DNA of 45,797 nt from Candidatus Mediterraneibacter intestinavium (GTDB taxonomy: Bacteria > Bacillota > Clostridia > Lachnospirales > Lachnospiraceae): assembly GCA_019119205.1 (NCBI GenBank), contig DWXK01000071.1:1-45797 (forward strand). Reading direction: 5' to 3'. The position numbers were made by a program, and so were the translations under genes. The notes below the pieces were generated by a model that saw nothing but the letters and a program-made list of their open reading frames with translations, was not told the DNA's origin and searched no databases. Positions 42,573 through 45,797 of this stretch are shown piece by piece (position 1 is the first letter of the stretch; every line of letters begins with the position of its first letter).

Positions 42573-43789
42573 TGGTAAATATAGCAGTGATGGGATACGG
42601 CACGGTAGGATCAGGAGTGGTGGAAGTCCTGGAGCGGAACAAAAAGATCATCACCCAGCGTGCCGCAGATGAGATCAATGTGAAATATGTGCTGGATCTG
42701 AGGGATTTCCCGGGAGATCCGGTACAGGAAAAGATCGTCCATGATTTTGAGACGATCATAAATGACCCGGATATCCGGATCGTGGTGGAAGTGATGGGCG
42801 GGATCGAGCCTGCGTATACTTATGTGAAACGCTGCCTGGAAGCGGGGAAGAGCGTGGCGACTTCCAACAAAGCCCTTGTCGCAAAACACGGTGCGGAACT
42901 GCTCTCTATCGCGCGTGAGAGGGAGATCAACTTCCTCTTTGAGGCGAGCGTGGGCGGCGGTATCCCGATCATCCGCGCGCTCAACTCCTGCATGACGGCA
43001 GATGAGATCGAGGAGATCACAGGGATACTGAACGGAACGACCAACTATGTGATGACGAAGATGTTCTATGAGGGTGCCGACTATGCGGAGGTACTCAAAG
43101 AGGCGCAGGAGAAAGGGTATGCGGAGCGCAATCCGGAAGCGGATGTGGAAGGATATGATTCCTGCCGTAAGATCGCTATCCTGTCCTCGCTCATCTCAGG
43201 ACAGCAGGTGGATTTCGAGGACATCCATACGGAAGGGATCACAAAGATCACAAAGGAAGACATGATGTATGCAAAAGAGATGGGGATGACGATCAAACTT
43301 CTGGCTTCCAGCAAGCGCCATGACGACCATCTCCATGCGATCGTTGCTCCTTTCCTGCTTGGAAAGGAACATCCGCTGTACAATGTAGACGATGTATTTA
43401 ACGCTGTCTTTGTAAGAGGAAACATGCTGGGCGATGCCATGTTCTATGGCAGCGGAGCGGGAAAACTTCCGACAGCGAGCGCAGTGGTCGCGGACGTGGT
43501 GGATGAGGCAAAGCACCTCCACAGGAATATCATGACCATGTGGAAGAGCGAAAAGCTTGAGCTTGAGCCGATCGAAGACACATCCAGACGCTTCTTTATC
43601 CGGATCAGCGGAAACGTGGAAGAGAGAAGAGCAGAAACAGAAAAATGCTTCGGTCCGGGGAAAGCGGTCTGTGTGGACGGACTTGACGGTGAGTTCGGTT
43701 ACCTGACAGAGTCCATGACAGAGGGAGAGTACCTGAAGAAGGCTGAGGAGTTCGGCGGTGTCATCAGCATGATACGCGCAGAAGATTGA
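42572..43789 (+). CDS. hom: Homoserine dehydrogenase
   Basis: 405 residues. The NAD(P) fold begins IAVMGYGTVGSGVVEVLERN. The catalytic domain has ATSNKALVAKHG, FEASVGGGIPIIRAL, ITGILNGTTNYVMTKM, the signature EAQEKGYAERNPEADVEGYDSCRKIAILS and PFLL-region residues. A C-terminal ACT-type domain (RRFFIRISGNVEERRAETEKCF to the end) would allow threonine feedback. It turns aspartate semialdehyde into homoserine for threonine and methionine. Its ATG overlaps the prfB stop by one base. The next gene, ApgM-like, may supply the following kinase step. Confidence 0.97.
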   Translation: MVNIAVMGYGTVGSGVVEVLERNKKIITQRAADEINVKYVLDLRDFPGDPVQEKIVHDFETIINDPDIRIVVEVMGGIEPAYTYVKRCLEAGKSVATSNKALVAKHGAELLSIAREREINFLFEASVGGGIPIIRALNSCMTADEIEEITGILNGTTNYVMTKMFYEGADYAEVLKEAQEKGYAERNPEADVEGYDSCRKIAILSSLISGQQVDFEDIHTEGITKITKEDMMYAKEMGMTIKLLASSKRHDDHLHAIVAPFLLGKEHPLYNVDDVFNAVFVRGNMLGDAMFYGSGAGKLPTASAVVADVVDEAKHLHRNIMTMWKSEKLELEPIEDTSRRFFIRISGNVEERRAETEKCFGPGKAVCVDGLDGEFGYLTESMTEGEYLKKAEEFGGVISMIRAED

Positions 43790-43801
43790 GATAGCAGGTG
43801 A

Positions 43802-43827
43802 CAGTCCAGCCAGTCATGGCTGGACTG
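43802..43827 (+). other. Hairpin between hom and apgM
   Basis: CAGTCCAGCC (43802-43811) pairs perfectly with GGCTGGACTG (43818-43827) around a 6-base loop. No T-run follows, so transcription probably continues into the next gene; it may set mRNA stability. Confidence 0.5.
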
Positions 43828-43850
43828 CTGCAGTTTGAAAGGCAGGAAAG

Positions 43851-45065
43851 ATGAAATATATTGTTGTTTTGTGTGACGGTATGGCGGATGAACCGCTGGA
43901 GGAACTGGGAGGAAGGACCCCGCTGGAAGCGGCTCGTACGGTGAATATGGACAGTCTTGCCAAGGTTTCCGAGATCGGTATGGTACGGACTGTGCCGGAA
44001 GGCATGGCTCCGGGAAGCGATACAGCGAACCTTTCCGTGATCGGTTATGATCCGAAGGAGTATTACACAGGAAGGTCTCCACTGGAAGCGCTGAGCATCG
44101 GTGCGGATATGGCTCTGGATGATGTATCTTTCCGGTGTAACCTTGTCACCCTTTCCGAGGAGGAAGAGAGGTACGAAGACCGGCATATACTGGACCACAG
44201 TTCCGGCGAGATCAGCACGGAGGAAGCGGCAGAACTTCTGTCAGCGCTGAGTGAGGGGGTGAAACGGGAAGGATATACGTTCTATGTGGGCACCAGCTAC
44301 CGTCATCTCCTGATCCAGAAGAATGGGAAAGTGACTGAACTGACGGCGCCTCATGATATCCTGACGAAGCGGATCGGAGAGTATCTGCCGGAAGATGGAG
44401 TGCTCCGGGAAATGATGGTGAAGAGCTATGATATCCTGAAGGACCATCCGGTGAACAAAAGGCGCAGGACAGAAGGGAAGAACCCCGCCAACTCGGCATG
44501 GTTCTGGGGTGCGGGCACCCGCCCGGCTCTGAGATCTTTCGAGGAAAAGAACGGAGTGAAAGGGGCTATGATCTCTGCTGTTGATCTTCTGAAAGGGATC
44601 GCAGTGGGAGCCGGAATGGATAACATCGTCGTGGAAGGCGCCAACGGCGGACTGGATACAAACTATGCAGGCAAGGCGCAGGCAGCTGTGAAGGCGCTCA
44701 CAGAGGACGGATATGACTTTGTATACGTACATATTGAGGCGCCGGATGAGATGGGGCATCAGGGAAGCTTTCAGGATAAGATCACAGCGATCGAGCGGAT
44801 CGATGAACAGATCATCGGACCGGTGAGAACGGCACTTGAGGACGCCGGAACAGATTTCAGGATGCTTATCCTGCCGGATCATCCAACACCGGTCCGGGTG
44901 CGGACTCATACTTCCGACCCGATCCCGTATCTTCTTTACGACAGTACGGAGTATATCGCCGGAATGGATACATACAGTGAGAAAACAGGGAAACAGACAG
45001 GCGTCTTTGTGGAGAAAGGATACCGGCTGATGGACCATCTCCTGGAAAAGGATACAGAACAGTAA
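43851..45065 (+). CDS. apgM: ApgM-type phosphoglycerate mutase-like protein / proposed homoserine kinase
   Basis: 404 residues of the alkaline-phosphatase superfamily, close to archaeal-type cofactor-independent phosphoglycerate mutase. Metal and catalytic residues are in place: VVLCDGMADEP (Asp9), the nucleophile Ser in GSDTANLSVIGYD (about 62), VHIEAPDEMGHQGSFQDK (Asp and His) and LPDHPTPVRVRTHTSDP. A close relative family (the TIGRFAM 'proposed homoserine kinase') was suggested to replace ThrB because its genes cluster with hom. Here it directly follows hom by 61 bases, which supports that reading. Sequence alone does not separate the two activities. A strong terminator follows. Confidence 0.88.
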   Translation: MKYIVVLCDGMADEPLEELGGRTPLEAARTVNMDSLAKVSEIGMVRTVPEGMAPGSDTANLSVIGYDPKEYYTGRSPLEALSIGADMALDDVSFRCNLVTLSEEEERYEDRHILDHSSGEISTEEAAELLSALSEGVKREGYTFYVGTSYRHLLIQKNGKVTELTAPHDILTKRIGEYLPEDGVLREMMVKSYDILKDHPVNKRRRTEGKNPANSAWFWGAGTRPALRSFEEKNGVKGAMISAVDLLKGIAVGAGMDNIVVEGANGGLDTNYAGKAQAAVKALTEDGYDFVYVHIEAPDEMGHQGSFQDKITAIERIDEQIIGPVRTALEDAGTDFRMLILPDHPTPVRVRTHTSDPIPYLLYDSTEYIAGMDTYSEKTGKQTGVFVEKGYRLMDHLLEKDTEQ

Positions 45066-45075
45066 AGAGAATAGC

Positions 45076-45117
45076 AAAGGGGACGGGTCCATATAAGAAA
45101 GGACCTGTCCCCTTTTT
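45076..45117. terminator. Bidirectional terminator between apgM and the XRE gene
   Basis: AAAGGGGACGGGTCC (45076-45090) pairs with GGACCTGTCCCCTTT (45101-45115) with one G-T wobble. A T-run follows on each strand. It serves apgM on plus and the convergent XRE regulator on minus. Confidence 0.9.
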
Positions 45118-45131
45118 AAAACGTTGATCGG

Positions 45132-45524
45132 TCATTCGTCCGGAAGGTTGAGCACCTTGCGGGCGAGCCGTCTGTCATCAGAAGAGGCGCTGCGGTAATA
45201 TCGCAGCAGAAGAAGTTCTTCATCCGTAAGGTATATCGTATCTCCGCTTTTGATCACAAGCCCCGGAGTATAGGGAACCCTGTCTTCCCGGGATACAGCC
45301 GTATTTGACATACGGGTAAAAGGACGTGCGATCAGGTCTTCCAGGCTGATCCCGTAGATATCAGTCAGACGGAGCAGCGTCTCGATATCGGGAATGCGCT
45401 TCCCGGTCTCATAATTGGAGTATGCCTGTCGGGAGATGTTCAGCTTTTTACTGAGCTGGAGCTGTGTGTAGTTGTGTTCGTCTCTGAGACGGCGCAGATT
45501 GTCCACCAGTTGCACATTCGCCAC
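45132..45524 (-). CDS. XRE-family transcriptional regulator
   Basis: 130 residues from a GTG start at 45524 (GGAGG 7 bases upstream). An XRE helix-turn-helix fills the first half (LVDNLRRLRDEHNYTQLQLSKKLNISRQAYSNYETGKRIPDIETLLRLTDIYGISLEDLIA). A C-terminal part of about 60 residues (SGDTIYLTDEELLLLRYYRSASSDDRRLARKVLNL) resembles the short helical tails of SinR/Xre-like chromosomal regulators, which help dimerise. No partner toxin is next to it: the neighbours are apgM and a CYTH-domain gene. The target is unknown. Confidence 0.9.
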   Translation of the reverse strand: MANVQLVDNLRRLRDEHNYTQLQLSKKLNISRQAYSNYETGKRIPDIETLLRLTDIYGISLEDLIARPFTRMSNTAVSREDRVPYTPGLVIKSGDTIYLTDEELLLLRYYRSASSDDRRLARKVLNLPDE

Positions 45525-45570
45525 AGGAATACCTCCGTTTACAAGAAAAATCGGTGAGTTGATCTGTCAT

Positions 45571-45576
45571 ATTATA
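45571..45576 (-). promoter_or_regulatory. -10 box of the XRE gene
   Basis: A perfect TATAAT on the minus strand, 47 bases before the GTG start. No good -35 at the expected distance. The spacer 45525-45677 also has GCAACA-GAA-TGTTGC (45634-45648) with TTTT on the minus side, a weak terminator candidate for the CYTH gene. Confidence 0.45.
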
Positions 45577-45677
45577 TCAATTTTTCCTGTGCTGATAGGA
45601 AATATGCAACAAAGTGAAATATATGGATGAAAAGCAACAGAATGTTGCCAAAGCACGGGAAGCCCGAACCGGCATAG

Positions 45678-45797
45678 TCACAGCAGGCTCAGAGTGCTGT
45701 TGTGATATGCCGTGGAAAAAGTGACATCCTCCCCCAGCCACTGCGGCGGCTGATAAGCGCGTGCAGACTCTTCATCCGGGAATTCGATCTCCGCCAG
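45678..45797 (-). CDS. CYTH-domain protein, C-terminal part
   Basis: Partial gene running off the right edge; 39 residues and the stop (TGA at 45680-45678) are visible. The visible protein reads LAEIEFPDEESARAYQPP, then QWLGEDVTFSTAYHNSTL. This is the typical end of a CYTH domain: a beta strand with alternating Glu, then PPxWxGEDVT and the YHNSxL close. CYTH proteins are inorganic triphosphatases or adenylate-cyclase-like enzymes acting on triphosphates with metal. The start and catalytic N-terminal EXEXK motif are outside. It is on the same strand as the XRE gene, 153 bases upstream of it. Confidence 0.8.
   Translation of the reverse strand: MAEIEFPDEESARAYQPPQWLGEDVTFSTAYHNSTLSLL

Noticed and set aside
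45132-45524. XRE gene as an antitoxin
   Set aside because: No toxin-like partner gene is adjacent; neighbours are apgM and a CYTH-domain gene.

Overview
The window looks like part of a chromosome from a low-to-mid GC anaerobic Firmicute, most likely Lachnospiraceae (Dorea/Mediterraneibacter-like). The grounds are the gene families: a class III fructose-1,6-bisphosphatase, a eukaryotic-type HisA, a DUF6110 protein, a FeoB-associated Cys-rich protein, an ApgM-type mutase beside homoserine dehydrogenase, and a lone Spo0A-type DNA-binding domain. AGGAGG ribosome sites are strong. This family-level placement is inference; no marker gene fixes the species.

Layout. 1-2.2 kb: the 3' part of dnaK, then dnaJ. 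2.5-9.4 kb, minus strand: a tight run in the order histidine kinase, NarL-type response regulator, glycogen debranching enzyme, S41-like protease, CyuA-type cysteine desulfidase. Divergent from it (9.7-12.9 kb) is a three-gene ABC-2 exporter; together with the two-component genes it resembles the Bacillus lnrJK/lnrLMN (linearmycin) resistance arrangement. 13-15.3 kb: a PurF-like protein that has lost its catalytic cysteine, and an XRE-Uma2 fusion preceded by a 17-bp inverted repeat that brackets its -10 box. 15.4-22.9 kb: MATE exporter, a second shorter Hsp70, Mrp/NBP35-type Fe-S carrier, an alpha/beta hydrolase overlapping a histidine phosphatase, a conserved hypothetical and a stand-alone Spo0A C-terminal domain. 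23.1 kb: tRNA-Ser(CGA). 23.5-25.5 kb: class II aldolase (RhaD-like) and L-lactate dehydrogenase.

25.5-32.5 kb is the most unusual block, a metal (probably iron) locus. A DtxR-type repressor diverges from feoA, feoB, two tandem membrane-anchored HMA proteins, a Fur-fold regulator without the usual metal-binding histidines, a 26-residue membrane microprotein, a DUF6110 protein, and a P1B ATPase with SCA in place of CPC. Import (Feo), possible metallochaperones and a probable exporter appear to be made together, under palindromic operators and a feoA-feoB attenuator.

32.7-45.8 kb is mostly housekeeping: GNAT, dapB, fbp, an RpoD-like sigma factor, an Asp/Asn-rich lipoprotein, hisA, a 254-bp element with terminal inverted repeats (MITE candidate), secA, prfB with its programmed +1 frameshift, hom, apgM (possibly the missing homoserine kinase), an XRE regulator and the end of a CYTH-domain gene. 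No CRISPR array, rRNA, prophage or transposase gene was seen.
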